Below are positions 51,782-60,709 of a stretch of DNA of 64,000 bases, piece by piece. The stretch lies in contig NZ_CP091851.1 in the NCBI RefSeq assembly GCF_022059845.1, positions 4,515,501-4,579,500 on the forward strand, read 5' to 3'. Made by a program: the position numbers and the translations under genes. The notes under the pieces were generated by a model. That model was not told where the DNA came from. It ran no database searches and was given only the letters and a program-made list of their open reading frames with translations. Numbering within the stretch: the first letter of the stretch is position 1; each line of letters begins with the position of its first letter. Origin of the DNA: Terrirubrum flagellatum (GTDB taxonomy: Bacteria; Pseudomonadota; Alphaproteobacteria; Rhizobiales; Beijerinckiaceae).

Positions 51782-53578
51782 ATGCCGACCTACAAGGCCC
51801 CCGTCGACGACCATCTGTTTCTTCTCAACGACGTCTTCCACGTCGAGCGCTACGGCAATCTGCCGGGCTTCGCCGATGCGACGCCGGATACGCTCGAAGC
51901 GATCCTCTCTGAGGGCGGCAAGCTCTGCGAGGAGGTGCTCGCGCCCCTCAACGTCGTTGGCGACAAGGAGGGTTGCAAGCGGAATCCGGACGGATCGGTC
52001 ACGACGCCGAAGGGCTTCAAAGACGCGTACAAGGCCTTCTGCGAGGGCGGCTGGGGCGGCCTGTCGGCGCCGGCCGAATATGGCGGCCAGGAGCTGCCCT
52101 TCGTCGTCTCATCAGCGATGCAGGAGTTCGTGACGTCATCGAACCTCGCCTTCGGCATGTATCCCGGCCTGACATCGGGCGCGATCGCCGCCATTAACGT
52201 CCATGGCAGCCCTGAGCAGAAGCAGACCTACCTGCCGAAGATGATCTCCGGCGCCTGGTCGGGCACCATGAACCTGACCGAACCTCATTGCGGCACCGAT
52301 CTCGGGCTTCTCAAGACCAAGGCCGTCCCGAACGGCGACGGCTCCTACGCTATCTCGGGCACGAAGATCTTCATCTCGGCCGGCGAGCATGACCTTTCCG
52401 ACAACATCGTCCATCTCGTGCTGGCGCGTATCGAAGGCGCGCCGATGGGCACGAAGGGCATCTCGCTCTTCATCGTCCCGAAATTTCTGGTCAACGCCGA
52501 CGGTTCGGTCGGCGGCCGCAACAAGGTCCAGTGCGGCTCGATCGAACACAAGATGGGCATCCACGGCAATTCGACCTGCGTCATGAATTATGACGGCGCG
52601 ACGGGCTTCCTCATCGGCGAGGAGAACAAGGGCCTCAACGCCATGTTCGTGATGATGAACGAGGCGCGGCTCGGCGTCGGCATCCAAGGGCTCGGGGTTT
52701 CCGAAGTCGCCTATCAGAACGCCGTCGCCTACGCGAAGGAGCGCCTGCAGGGCCGCGCGCTGACCGGGCCGAAATCACCGGACAAGCCCGCCGATTCGAT
52801 CATGGTGCATCCGGACGTGCGCCGCACGCTGATGTCGATCAAGGCGTTCAACGAGGCGGCGCGCGCCTTCATGCTGTGGACGGCGCTGCATGGCGACGTC
52901 GCCCATCGTTCCGGCGACGAGAAGCTGCGCAAATCCTCCGACGACTATATGGGGCTCCTGACCCCGATCCTGAAAGGCGTGCTCACCGACAAGGGTTTCG
53001 ATAACGCCGTCAAGGCGCAGCAGATGTTCGGCGGCCATGGCTATATCGAAGAGCATGGCATGTCGCAGTTCGTTCGCGACGCCCGCATCGCCATGATCTA
53101 CGAAGGCGCCAACGGCGTGCAGGCGATGGATCTCGTCGGCCGCAAGCTGCCGCGCGAGGGCGGCAAGGCGCTCATGGCGTTCATGGGCGAAGTCGCCGCC
53201 TTTCTGAAGGAGCGGTCGGCAGACGAGCAGATGAAGCCGTTCGTCGGCCCGCTGCAGGCCTCGCTCGGCCATCTTCAGCAGGCTTCCATGTGGCTGATGC
53301 AGAACGGCATGAAGAACCCGGAGAACGCCGGCGCCGGCGCCACCGACTACATGCATCTCATGGGCCTCGTGGTGCTCGGCTATATGTGGGCGAAGATCGC
53401 GCGCGCGGCGCTCGACAAGCTCAAATCAGGCGCGAATGGCGCTGCCGAGAAGATGAACGCCAAGCTCATCACCGGCCGCTTCTTCATGGAGCGCCTGCTG
53501 CCGGCGACGGCGTCGCATCTCGCCGCGCTCTCAACCGGTGCGGAAACGACGATGGCGTTGAGCGCCGAGCAATTCTGA
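51782..53578 (+). CDS. Acyl-CoA dehydrogenase with C-terminal extension (FadE type)
   Basis: 598 aa, typical of the long acyl-CoA dehydrogenase group with an additional C-terminal domain (from about residue 470). Landmarks: SGTMNLTEPHCGTDLGLLKTKA (FAD/substrate loop), ISGTKIFISAGEHDL, KMGIHGNSTCVMNYDGA, FGGHGYIEEHGMSQFVRDARI, and the catalytic-glutamate region IYEGANGVQAMDLVGRK. It introduces the 2,3-double bond into fatty acyl-CoA with ETF as acceptor. It is first in the operon; the stop overlaps the next ATG by one base (TGATG). Confidence 0.95.
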   Translation: MPTYKAPVDDHLFLLNDVFHVERYGNLPGFADATPDTLEAILSEGGKLCEEVLAPLNVVGDKEGCKRNPDGSVTTPKGFKDAYKAFCEGGWGGLSAPAEYGGQELPFVVSSAMQEFVTSSNLAFGMYPGLTSGAIAAINVHGSPEQKQTYLPKMISGAWSGTMNLTEPHCGTDLGLLKTKAVPNGDGSYAISGTKIFISAGEHDLSDNIVHLVLARIEGAPMGTKGISLFIVPKFLVNADGSVGGRNKVQCGSIEHKMGIHGNSTCVMNYDGATGFLIGEENKGLNAMFVMMNEARLGVGIQGLGVSEVAYQNAVAYAKERLQGRALTGPKSPDKPADSIMVHPDVRRTLMSIKAFNEAARAFMLWTALHGDVAHRSGDEKLRKSSDDYMGLLTPILKGVLTDKGFDNAVKAQQMFGGHGYIEEHGMSQFVRDARIAMIYEGANGVQAMDLVGRKLPREGGKALMAFMGEVAAFLKERSADEQMKPFVGPLQASLGHLQQASMWLMQNGMKNPENAGAGATDYMHLMGLVVLGYMWAKIARAALDKLKSGANGAAEKMNAKLITGRFFMERLLPATASHLAALSTGAETTMALSAEQF

Positions 53579-54018
53579 TGTCCAACAAACTGGACATATT
53601 CAACAGCACGGTCGCTCTCGTGTTGTTGAAACTTTATGAAAAATTTCCAGGTGCCGCCGCTCTGGATACCGAGGCTCTACACGCCGAAGTAAGGGAGATT
53701 GTCGGCGAAAACGTAAATGAGAAAGTTATTTCAGACTCGATTATTTGGTTGGCGAATGAGGGGTTCATTCGCGACCAGGGCATCACATACGTTTCGATTG
53801 ATGCTGGCCTAAAAAAGGGTATGTCCAAGTACGTGCTGACGAGTTCGGGGCTGACCTGCCTCAATAAAACGCCGAACTCGTTAAAGCCGCCACTTGGCGA
53901 ACAGCTAAAGGAAACTATTTCTGAAGGGTCGCGAGAAGCAGGCAAAAATGCTCTCGGCGAAATTGGCAGAGTTGTTGGTGAAATAATTGGTGGCGTCATC
54001 AAAGGTGTGGTCTCATGA
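53578..54018 (+). CDS. Hypothetical protein with winged-helix-like N-terminus, AT-rich compared with neighbours
   Basis: 146 aa. Codons use AAA, GTA, ATT and TTG freely (KLYEKF, ENVNEKVISDSIIWL), in contrast to flanking genes. The N-terminal 90 residues look like a winged helix (STVALVLLKLYEKF; DSIIWLANEGFIRDQ; YVLTSSGLTCLNK); the C-terminal 40 residues are Ser/Gly-rich and end in the small-residue helix GEIGRVVGEIIGGVIKGVV, possibly membrane-binding. It starts at ATG 53578 overlapping the dehydrogenase stop (TGATG) and ends overlapping the next start (ATGA). I do not recognise a family. Base use suggests acquisition by transfer. Confidence 0.78.
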   Translation: MSNKLDIFNSTVALVLLKLYEKFPGAAALDTEALHAEVREIVGENVNEKVISDSIIWLANEGFIRDQGITYVSIDAGLKKGMSKYVLTSSGLTCLNKTPNSLKPPLGEQLKETISEGSREAGKNALGEIGRVVGEIIGGVIKGVVS

Positions 54019-55175
54019 ACGACGCGCTTCAGGTTCCATCTCCGGCCTGGATGACCGATGAGCACGCGATGCTCGAGGATCACGCGCGCAAACTCTTCGC
54101 GAAGGAATTCGCTCCGCATATCGATCAATGGTCCAGTGACGGCATCATGCCGCGCGAGATGTGGAGCAAGGCCGGAGAAGCGGGCCTGCTCGCGGCGTCG
54201 ATGCCGGAGGAGTATGGCGGGTCCGGCGGCACTTTCGCCCATGAGGCCGTCATCCTGCGCGAGATGGGCCTCGCCGGGCTCGATTTCTGGGGCTGGCCGA
54301 TCCACGCAGTGATCGTAGCGCCCTACATCCTCCACCACGGCACGGAAGAGCAGAAGAAGGCCTGGCTGCCGAAGATGGCGACCGGCGAATATGTCGCGGC
54401 GCTAGCCATGACAGAACCTGGAACCGGCTCCGATCTCCAGAGCATCAAGACGCGTGCGCAGAAGTCGGGCAATGGCTGGATCATCAATGGCGCGAAGACC
54501 TTCATCACCAACGGCCAGCACGCCAATCTGATCGTCATCGCCGCGCAGACCGATCCCGGCGCCGGCGCGAAAGGAATTTCGCTGTTCGTCGCCGAGACCG
54601 ACAAGGTCGAGGGCTTCAGGCGCGGCCGCAAACTCAAGAAACTCGGCATCGACGCGGCCGATACCTCCGAACTCTTCTTCGACGACATGAAGCTGCCGGC
54701 GGAATCGCTGCTGGGAACAGAAGTCGGCAAAGGCTTCTATCAGATGATGCAGGAATTGCCGCAGGAGCGGCTCTCCATCGCCGGCGGCGCCATGGCGATG
54801 ATGGAGCGCGCGCTTCGTCTGACGATCGACTACGTCAAGGAGCGCAAGGCGTTCGGAAAAGCCATCATCGATTTCCAGAACACCCAGTTCACGCTCGCGG
54901 AATGCAAGACCGAAGCGACCGTCGCCAAGGTGTTCTACAATGACTGCGTCGCGCGCCTGATCGAAGGCAAGCTCGACACCGGCACCGCCTCCATGGCCAA
55001 ATACTGGATGACCGACCTCCAGAACAAGATCGTCGATCGCTGCCTGCAGCTCTTCGGCGGCTATGGCTACATGGAGGAATATCCGATCTCGCGCATGTAT
55101 CGCGACGCGCGCATCCAGCGCATCTATGGCGGCACCAACGAGATCATGAAGATTCTGATCGCGCGCACATTGTGA
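54015..55175 (+). CDS. Acyl-CoA dehydrogenase (isovaleryl/long-chain-like)
   Basis: 386 aa, standard length. Landmarks: ALAMTEPGTGSDLQSIKT, INGAKTFITNGQHANL, KLGIDAADTSELFFDDM, RKAFGKAIIDFQNTQF, QLFGGYGYMEEYPISRMYRDARIQRIYGGTNEIMK. At the usual catalytic position near the C-terminus a Gly (YGGTNE) replaces Glu, while Glu251 in PQERLSIAGG fits the alternative position used by isovaleryl- and long-chain dehydrogenases. It probably oxidises a branched or long acyl-CoA. Its ATG overlaps the preceding stop codon. Confidence 0.95.
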   Translation: MNDALQVPSPAWMTDEHAMLEDHARKLFAKEFAPHIDQWSSDGIMPREMWSKAGEAGLLAASMPEEYGGSGGTFAHEAVILREMGLAGLDFWGWPIHAVIVAPYILHHGTEEQKKAWLPKMATGEYVAALAMTEPGTGSDLQSIKTRAQKSGNGWIINGAKTFITNGQHANLIVIAAQTDPGAGAKGISLFVAETDKVEGFRRGRKLKKLGIDAADTSELFFDDMKLPAESLLGTEVGKGFYQMMQELPQERLSIAGGAMAMMERALRLTIDYVKERKAFGKAIIDFQNTQFTLAECKTEATVAKVFYNDCVARLIEGKLDTGTASMAKYWMTDLQNKIVDRCLQLFGGYGYMEEYPISRMYRDARIQRIYGGTNEIMKILIARTL

Positions 55176-55207
55176 GCGCGAGAGCTTCTGGCGATGGCGA
55201 CATCGCC

Positions 55208-55320
55208 TAGAGCATGGCGCGAAAAGTGGGAACCGGTTTTTCGCGATAGCCATGCTCTAAATTTTGGAATCGATCACGTTCCCGCATTTTGATTGATTCA
55301 ATCAAAATGCGGCGTGATCT
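55208..55320. repeat. Dispersed palindromic repeat, copy 2 (reverse orientation)
   Basis: Same two modules as 11399-11536 on the opposite strand: the TAGAGCATGGC / GCCATGCTCTA stem (55208-55259) and the 15-bp palindrome CCGCATTTTGATTGA / TCAATCAAAATGCGG (55282-55312). The first module has a 30-base loop and lacks the 26-base extension of copy 1. It separates the dehydrogenase operon from the thiolase operon and ends about 20 bases before the thiolase start. Confidence 0.85.
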
Positions 55321-55342
55321 GGATGATTGAAAGGAGGCCATG

Positions 55343-56551
55343 ATGGCCAACGCCTATGTCTATGACGCCGTGCGCACGCCGCGCGGACGCGGCAAGCAGG
55401 ACGGCTCGCTGCATGAGGTGAGTTCGCTGCGGCTCGCCGAAACGGCGCTGCGCGCCATCAAGGACCGCAACGAGCTCGACACCAGGCTGGTCGATGACGT
55501 GATTCTCGGCTGCGTCGATCCCATCGGCGAAGCCGGCGGCGACATCGCGCGCGCTGCGGCGCTGACGGCGGATTACGGAAACCATGTCCCAGGCGTGCAG
55601 ATCAATCGTTTCTGCGCGTCGGGTCTCGACGCGATCAATTTCGCCTCGGCGCAGGTGATGTCCGGGCAGCATGATCTCGCCGTCGGCGGCGGCGTGGAAT
55701 CCATGAGCCGCGTCGGCATCGCCTCGTCCGGCGGCGCCTGGCCGGTCGACCCCGCGATTGCGATCAAGAGCTATTTCATGCCGCAGGGCGTGTCGGCCGA
55801 TCTGATCGCGACGAAATACGGCTTCTCCCGCACTGACGTCGACGCCTATGCGGTGCAGAGCCAGCAGCGCGCCGCCGCGGCGTGGAAGGACTCGCGCTTC
55901 AAGAACTCGGTCGTGCCGGTGAAGGACGTGAACGGGATCACCATTCTCGATCATGACGAACATATGCGGCCATCGACCGACATGCAGTCGCTGGCGAGCC
56001 TGAAGGCCTCCTTCCAGATGATGGGCGAGATGGGCGGCTTCGACGCGGTCGCCGTGCAGGCGCATCCCGATGTCGAATTTGTCGAGCATGTCCATCACGC
56101 CGGCAATTCGTCCGGCATCGTCGACGGCGCGGCGGCCGTGCTGATCGGAAATGAAGAATCGGGCCAGAAGATCGGCCGCAAGCCGCGCGCTCGCATCCGC
56201 GCCTTCGCCAATATCGGCTCCGATCCCGCGCTGATGCTCACCGGTCCCGTCGATGTGACGAAGAAGGTGCTGAAGCGCGCCGGCATGGAGATCGACGACA
56301 TCGATCTCATCGAGGTCAATGAAGCCTTCGCGGCGGTGGTGCTTCGCTTCCAGCAGGCGTTCGATCTCGACTCGTCGAAGGTGAATGTGAATGGCGGCGC
56401 GATTGCGCTCGGCCATCCGCTCGGCGCAACCGGCGCAATGATCCTCGGCACGGCGCTCGATGAACTCGAGCGCACGGGCAAATCGACAGCCCTTATTACT
56501 TTGTGCATCGGCGCCGGCATGGGCACCGCGACGATTATCGAGCGCGTCTGA
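55343..56551 (+). CDS. Acetyl-CoA C-acyltransferase (thiolase)
   Basis: 402 aa. Nucleophilic Cys in NRFCASGLDAINFASAQ, EVNEAFAAV (catalytic His/Glu region), GGAIALGHPLGATGAM and CIGAGMGTATIIE are the thiolase signatures. Likely the FadA-type partner of the following multifunctional enzyme, cleaving 3-ketoacyl-CoA. GGAGG lies 5 bases before the ATG at 55343; an ATG at 55340 is too close to it. The next gene starts 17 bases downstream. Confidence 0.95.
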   Translation: MANAYVYDAVRTPRGRGKQDGSLHEVSSLRLAETALRAIKDRNELDTRLVDDVILGCVDPIGEAGGDIARAAALTADYGNHVPGVQINRFCASGLDAINFASAQVMSGQHDLAVGGGVESMSRVGIASSGGAWPVDPAIAIKSYFMPQGVSADLIATKYGFSRTDVDAYAVQSQQRAAAAWKDSRFKNSVVPVKDVNGITILDHDEHMRPSTDMQSLASLKASFQMMGEMGGFDAVAVQAHPDVEFVEHVHHAGNSSGIVDGAAAVLIGNEESGQKIGRKPRARIRAFANIGSDPALMLTGPVDVTKKVLKRAGMEIDDIDLIEVNEAFAAVVLRFQQAFDLDSSKVNVNGGAIALGHPLGATGAMILGTALDELERTGKSTALITLCIGAGMGTATIIERV

Positions 56552-56568
56552 GAAGCTGGAGACTGATA

Positions 56569-58776
56569 ATGAACCTCGCCAACTTCCGCTTCGAAACCGA
56601 CGCCGACGGCATCGCGCTCGCGACCTGGGACATGCCCGACCGTTCGATGAACGTCATCACGATCGGCGTGATGGAGGACCTGAAAGCGATCGTCGAAAAG
56701 GTCGTGTCGGATCCGGCGATCAAGGGATGCGTCATCGCCTCGGGCAAGTCCGCCTTCTCCGGCGGCGCCGACCTCACCATGCTGCAAAGCATCGGGCCGG
56801 CGGCTGCGCGCATCGCGAAGGAGAAGGGCGAAGAGGCCGCGGCCGCCTTCGTTCTCGAAAATGTCTCGCAGTTCAACGTGCTGTTCCGCAAGGTCGAAAC
56901 CTGCGGAAAGCCTTTCGCCGCCGCGATCCACGGCGCCTGCATGGGCGGCGCGTTCGAGATGACGCTTGCCTGCCATTTCCGCGTGATGGCCGAGGACGAC
57001 AAGACGCGCGTCGGGCTGCCAGAGATCAAGGTCGGACTGTTTCCGGGTGGCGGCGGCACGCAGCGCGTGTCGCGCCTGATGCCAACAGGCGACGCGCTGC
57101 AGATGCTGTTCAAGGGCGAGCAGATCAGGCCGGCCGCAGCGAAGGCCGCGGGCCTCGTGCATGAGCTCGCGAAGCGCGAGGACCTGATCGCGGTCGCAAA
57201 AGAGGCGATCAAGTCAGGCCGCGTCTCGCCGAAGCAGCCCTGGGACGATCCGAAATTCCGCGCGCCGTCGGGCAAGGTGTTCTCGCCCGCCGGCATGCAG
57301 ATCTGGCCGCCGGCGAACGCGATCTATCGCCGGGAGACCTACGACAATTACCCCGCCGCCAAGGCGATCCTGCATGCGGTCTACGAAGGCCTGCAACTCC
57401 CCATGGATCTCGCGCTGAAGGTCGAATCGCGCTGGTTCGCGAAGATCGTGCGCTCGAAGGAAGCGGCGGCGATGATCCGTTCGCTCTTCATCTCCATGGG
57501 CGAACTCAACAAGGGCGCGCGCCGCCCGGCGGGCGAAGCGACGAAGCTGAGGAAGATCGGCGTCGTCGGCGCGGGCTTCATGGGCGCCGGCATCGCCTAT
57601 GTCTCGGCGAACGCGGGGCTTGAAGTCGTGCTGATCGATCGCGATCAAGAGGCGGCGGACAAGGGCAAGGCCTATTCGCACAAGCTCGTCTCCGATCAGA
57701 TCATGAAGGGCCGCGCCAAGGCCGCCGATCGCGACGCGCTGCTGGCGCGCATCACGGCGACGCCTGACTACGCCGCGCTCGCCGACGTCGATCTCGTCAT
57801 CGAGGCGGTGTTCGAAGACCCGGCCGTGAAGGCTGACGTGATCAAAAAGGTCAGCGCCAGCATCAGGCCCGACTGCGTCTTTGCGTCGAACACCTCGACG
57901 CTGCCGATCACCGGCCTCGCCTCGCATGCGGCGAAGCCCGACCAGTTCATCGGCATCCATTTCTTCTCGCCGGTCGAGAAGATGCTGCTGGTCGAGATCA
58001 TTCTCGCCAAGCAGTCCGGCGACAAGGCGATCCAGGCCGCGTTCGATTTCGTGCGCGCCATCAACAAGACGCCGATCCTCGTTAATGACGGGCGCGGCTT
58101 CTTCGCCAATCGCTGCGTCGGCAACTATATCCTCGAAGGCCATCTCATGCTCACCGAGGGCGTGCCGGCGGCGATGATCGAGACGGCGGCGAAAATGGCG
58201 GGCATGCCGGTCGGGCCGCTGTCGCTCAACGATGAGGTGGCGATCGATCTCGGCCTCAAGATCATGAAGGCGACGGAGGCGCAGGTCGGCGCGCACGCGG
58301 TCAACCCGGCGCAGAAGAAGCTGCTCGTCGGGATGGTGGAGACCCATGGCCGCCTCGGCCGCAAGAACAAGAAGGGTTTCTACGACTATCCCGAGAAGGG
58401 GCCTAAGCGGCTGTGGGCCGGCCTGAAGGCGTTCCAGGAGACGAAGCTCGATCCTGATGCGATCGATGTGACCGAACTCAAGCAGCGCTTCCTCGTCACG
58501 CAGGCGCTCGAAGCGGCGCGCTCCGTCGAGGAAGGCATCGTCACGGATCCGCGCGAGGCCGATGTGGGTTCAATCATCGGCTTCGGCTTCGCGCCCTACA
58601 CCGGCGGCGTGCTGTCCTACATCGACTTCATGGGCGCGAAGAATTTCGTCGCGCTCTGCGACAAACTTGCAGCGAAGCACGGCAAGCGCTTCGAGCCGAA
58701 CGCGCTGCTGCGCGATATGGCGGCGAAGGGCGAGAGCTTCTATGGCCGCTATGCGCCGGCAAAACAGGCGGCGTAG
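56569..58776 (+). CDS. fadJ: Multifunctional 3-hydroxyacyl-CoA dehydrogenase/enoyl-CoA hydratase (FadJ/FadB type)
   Basis: 735 aa from the ATG at 56569 (GGAGA upstream). The N-terminal crotonase domain (1-190) has both catalytic glutamates (GGAFEM and LPEIKVG) with oxyanion loop FSGGADLTML. The central NAD-binding domain begins RKIGVVGAGFMGAGIAYVSA near residue 327. The catalytic His is in HFFSPVEKMLLVE, and the C-terminal 3HCDH domains end about 700. With the thiolase it performs hydration, oxidation and cleavage of beta-oxidation in the cytoplasm. Both halves appear intact. Confidence 0.96.
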   Translation: MNLANFRFETDADGIALATWDMPDRSMNVITIGVMEDLKAIVEKVVSDPAIKGCVIASGKSAFSGGADLTMLQSIGPAAARIAKEKGEEAAAAFVLENVSQFNVLFRKVETCGKPFAAAIHGACMGGAFEMTLACHFRVMAEDDKTRVGLPEIKVGLFPGGGGTQRVSRLMPTGDALQMLFKGEQIRPAAAKAAGLVHELAKREDLIAVAKEAIKSGRVSPKQPWDDPKFRAPSGKVFSPAGMQIWPPANAIYRRETYDNYPAAKAILHAVYEGLQLPMDLALKVESRWFAKIVRSKEAAAMIRSLFISMGELNKGARRPAGEATKLRKIGVVGAGFMGAGIAYVSANAGLEVVLIDRDQEAADKGKAYSHKLVSDQIMKGRAKAADRDALLARITATPDYAALADVDLVIEAVFEDPAVKADVIKKVSASIRPDCVFASNTSTLPITGLASHAAKPDQFIGIHFFSPVEKMLLVEIILAKQSGDKAIQAAFDFVRAINKTPILVNDGRGFFANRCVGNYILEGHLMLTEGVPAAMIETAAKMAGMPVGPLSLNDEVAIDLGLKIMKATEAQVGAHAVNPAQKKLLVGMVETHGRLGRKNKKGFYDYPEKGPKRLWAGLKAFQETKLDPDAIDVTELKQRFLVTQALEAARSVEEGIVTDPREADVGSIIGFGFAPYTGGVLSYIDFMGAKNFVALCDKLAAKHGKRFEPNALLRDMAAKGESFYGRYAPAKQAA

Positions 58777-58797
58777 CGAAGGCGTTGTCGTTATCAG

Positions 58798-58825
58798 GGG
58801 AGCGCGACGAGTTAGCCGCGCTCCC
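58798..58825. terminator. Hairpin between convergent fadJ and res genes
   Basis: A 9-bp perfect stem GGGAGCGCG / CGCGCTCCC with a 10-base loop that contains the res stop codon (58812-58814). ATTTC follows on the plus strand. It probably ends fadJ transcription; the U-tract is weak. Confidence 0.45.
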
Positions 58826-59582
58826 ATTTCATATCGCTCAGGCGCGGATCGTCGCTGAATGCGTCGCGCCCGAATTCGATCCGCTCGGTTGGAAATTCGC
58901 GAATCACTTGCGCTCCGAACGCGCCGACGCGGACGCGCCAGGTTTCAAAGCGCGCGGGTTCGCGACTGATGAATGCGCGCGGCGCAAGCACCGCAAGATT
59001 GGCGCGATGCGCGGGATCGCGCACGGATTCATAGCGGATGACATCGATCGGGACTTCGCGCGCCGCTTCGGCGAGAGACTGGCACGGCTCGTAATCCGTA
59101 AGCCTCGTCCACGCCTCGCGATGCGAGGCGAATGGCGGCGCCGTGAGATCGATCGCGGCCTCCGTGCGCAGCGGCGCGTTGAAGGCGGTGTATTCGGCCG
59201 CATTGGCGGGAAAGGGCGTCGCCGGCGACTCCGCGTAGAACAGCAGGCGGTAGAACGCCATCTCGGCTGCGGCGGTCTGCGGCTGTTCAGCGCCGTAGAG
59301 CACGCCCAGCGTGCGGCCGGCGCGACGGAAGCGCGAGCCATAGGGATAGATGGCGCCATAGCGGAACGGCGCCGCCATGAGATAATGCAGTCCGCGCGCA
59401 TCCGGCGGCAGCGACGGCTTCGTCGTTTCCAGAAGGTCTTCGAGCAGCGCCTGCTCGCCAAGCGTGTCGGTGAGCTTCAGCGTGGAGACGCGATGCTGGG
59501 CCTCGACCAGACGCCAGCAATCGCTCTCCTGCGCGCGCCGCTCAGACGAGAGCGCGGCGGGAGTCCAGATAAGCGATGACAT
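58812..59582 (-). CDS. RES-domain toxin (NAD+-consuming)
   Basis: 256 aa. RES signatures: CWRLVEAQHRVSTLKLTD near residue 22, GRTLGVLYGAEQPQTAAAEM and AFISREPARFETWRV, with Arg, Tyr and Glu suitable for the NAD+ phosphorylase/glycohydrolase site known for MbcT/RES toxins. Overlaps the antitoxin gene by 41 bases. Free toxin would deplete NAD+ in the cytoplasm; the antitoxin blocks the active site. The length is a little above the shortest RES toxins because of an N-terminal extension. Confidence 0.9.
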   Translation of the reverse strand: MSSLIWTPAALSSERRAQESDCWRLVEAQHRVSTLKLTDTLGEQALLEDLLETTKPSLPPDARGLHYLMAAPFRYGAIYPYGSRFRRAGRTLGVLYGAEQPQTAAAEMAFYRLLFYAESPATPFPANAAEYTAFNAPLRTEAAIDLTAPPFASHREAWTRLTDYEPCQSLAEAAREVPIDVIRYESVRDPAHRANLAVLAPRAFISREPARFETWRVRVGAFGAQVIREFPTERIEFGRDAFSDDPRLSDMKWERG

Positions 59583-59925
59583 CGATCAGTCCGGACACGC
59601 GCGTGATCAGATCAAGCGGCCTGCCGCCAAGCGCGAGATTGTCGCCGCGAAGCCAGGCGCGCGCCGTGGCCTCGTCGCCGCCGACGATCGCATCGAGCGA
59701 GCGAAACAGTCGAATGAACAAAAGCGCGAGTTCGAAAGGCTTGCCTGCGAGATCGAGCTTGTAATGTCCCTGGGACAAACGCGAGACGGACGCCTCCGAC
59801 AGGCCGATGATGCGGGCGAGCGTGCTCTGGGCGACGTCGAGATGCTCGGCGGCGCGCAGCGCAGCCTTGGCGACGGTTTCAGCGGAATTGGCCGGGCGAT
59901 CGGCCGAAGGCGACAGGCGCGGCAT
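59542..59925 (-). CDS. Xre/MbcA/ParS-type antitoxin
   Basis: 127 aa. The N-terminal Xre-like helix-turn-helix (LDVAQSTLARIIGLSEASVSRL) and C-terminal toxin-binding MbcA/ParS domain (FELALLFIRLFRSLDAIVGG, then ATARAWLRGDNLALGGRPLDLI) are characteristic of antitoxins paired with RES toxins. The C-terminus covers the toxin active site. It precedes and overlaps the toxin gene. The antitoxin is expected to repress its own promoter just upstream. Confidence 0.93.
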   Translation of the reverse strand: MPRLSPSADRPANSAETVAKAALRAAEHLDVAQSTLARIIGLSEASVSRLSQGHYKLDLAGKPFELALLFIRLFRSLDAIVGGDEATARAWLRGDNLALGGRPLDLITRVSGLIDVIAYLDSRRALV

Positions 59926-59943
59926 CTCACAGTCCTCGGAAAT

Positions 59944-59971
59944 AATATAGCATAAAAATTTCTATTGGAAA
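59944..59971 (-). promoter_or_regulatory. Putative promoter of the Xre/RES operon
   Basis: On the minus strand TTTCCA (-35, 59966-59971) and TATATT (-10, 59944-59949) are separated by 16 bases in an AT-rich block unusual for this genome. A purine-rich GAGGA follows, 9-10 bases before the antitoxin ATG at 59925. The AT-rich block also holds near-inverted AATATAG and CTATT segments where the antitoxin could bind. Confidence 0.45.
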
Positions 59972-60097
59972 GAGCGCAAGCGTACCGCCTCCGGCCCTGC
60001 TTGCGACGCGCTTCATCTTGGCGCATGTCCGGCGAACGCCCATATCGGGTTTGATCCAGCGGCCCGGAGCCTTGAACCCCGGGATGAGGACAAAGCC

Positions 60098-60652
60098 ATG
60101 TTCATCCAGACCGAAGCCACGCCGAATCCCTCGACGTTGAAATTCATCCCGGGCAAGCCCGTCATGGGCGAAGGCACGCTCGACATGCGTAGTCTCGCCG
60201 AAGCCGAGGCTTCGCCGCTCGCCCAGCGCCTGTTCGCCGTCGATGGCGTGAGCGGCGTGTTCCTCGGCTCCGATTTCGTCAGCGTCACCAAGTCGGACGG
60301 CGAGTGGCAGCATCTGAAGCCGGCGGTGCTCGGCGCCATCATGGAGCATTTCATGTCGGGCGCTCCCGTGGTGACGCTGGGCTCCGAAGCCGAGGCCGAA
60401 GATGAATTCTTCGACGAGAGCGATGCGGCGACGGTCGAGACCATCAAGGATCTGATCGAGACGCGCGTGCGCCCGGCCGTGGCCGGCGATGGCGGCGACA
60501 TCACTTTCCGCGGCTTCAAGGACGGCGTGGTCTATCTCGCCATGAAGGGCTCCTGCTCCGGATGCCCCTCCTCGACAGCGACGCTGAAGCACGGCATCCA
60601 GAACCTGCTCAGGCACTTCCTGCCCGACGTCCGGGAAGTCCAGGCGGTCTGA
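60098..60652 (+). CDS. nfuA: NfuA/NifU-type Fe-S carrier
   Basis: 184 aa. Nfu N-terminal domain (MFIQTEATPNPSTLKFIPG, about 1-88) followed by a NifU C-terminal domain (TIKDLIETRVRPAVAGDGGDI) with the cluster-binding Cys153-x2-Cys156 (CSGCPSSTAT). It accepts and transfers 4Fe-4S clusters to target enzymes. The neighbouring genes tsaB and rimI in the same direction are typical for Hyphomicrobiales. The ATG follows AGGACAAAGCC. Confidence 0.96.
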   Translation: MFIQTEATPNPSTLKFIPGKPVMGEGTLDMRSLAEAEASPLAQRLFAVDGVSGVFLGSDFVSVTKSDGEWQHLKPAVLGAIMEHFMSGAPVVTLGSEAEAEDEFFDESDAATVETIKDLIETRVRPAVAGDGGDITFRGFKDGVVYLAMKGSCSGCPSSTATLKHGIQNLLRHFLPDVREVQAV

Positions 60653-60709
60653 TCCGCCTCATCATTTTCAACGCCGGGCGCGCCCGGCGCTTTCGGGGCC
60701 TTCACTGCA

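Noticed and set aside
60673-60688. GCCGGGCG/CGCCCGGC palindrome after nfuA as a terminator
   Set aside because: Followed only by GCTTTC, with no real U-tract, and the tsaB start lies 21 bases on; mentioned under tsaB instead.
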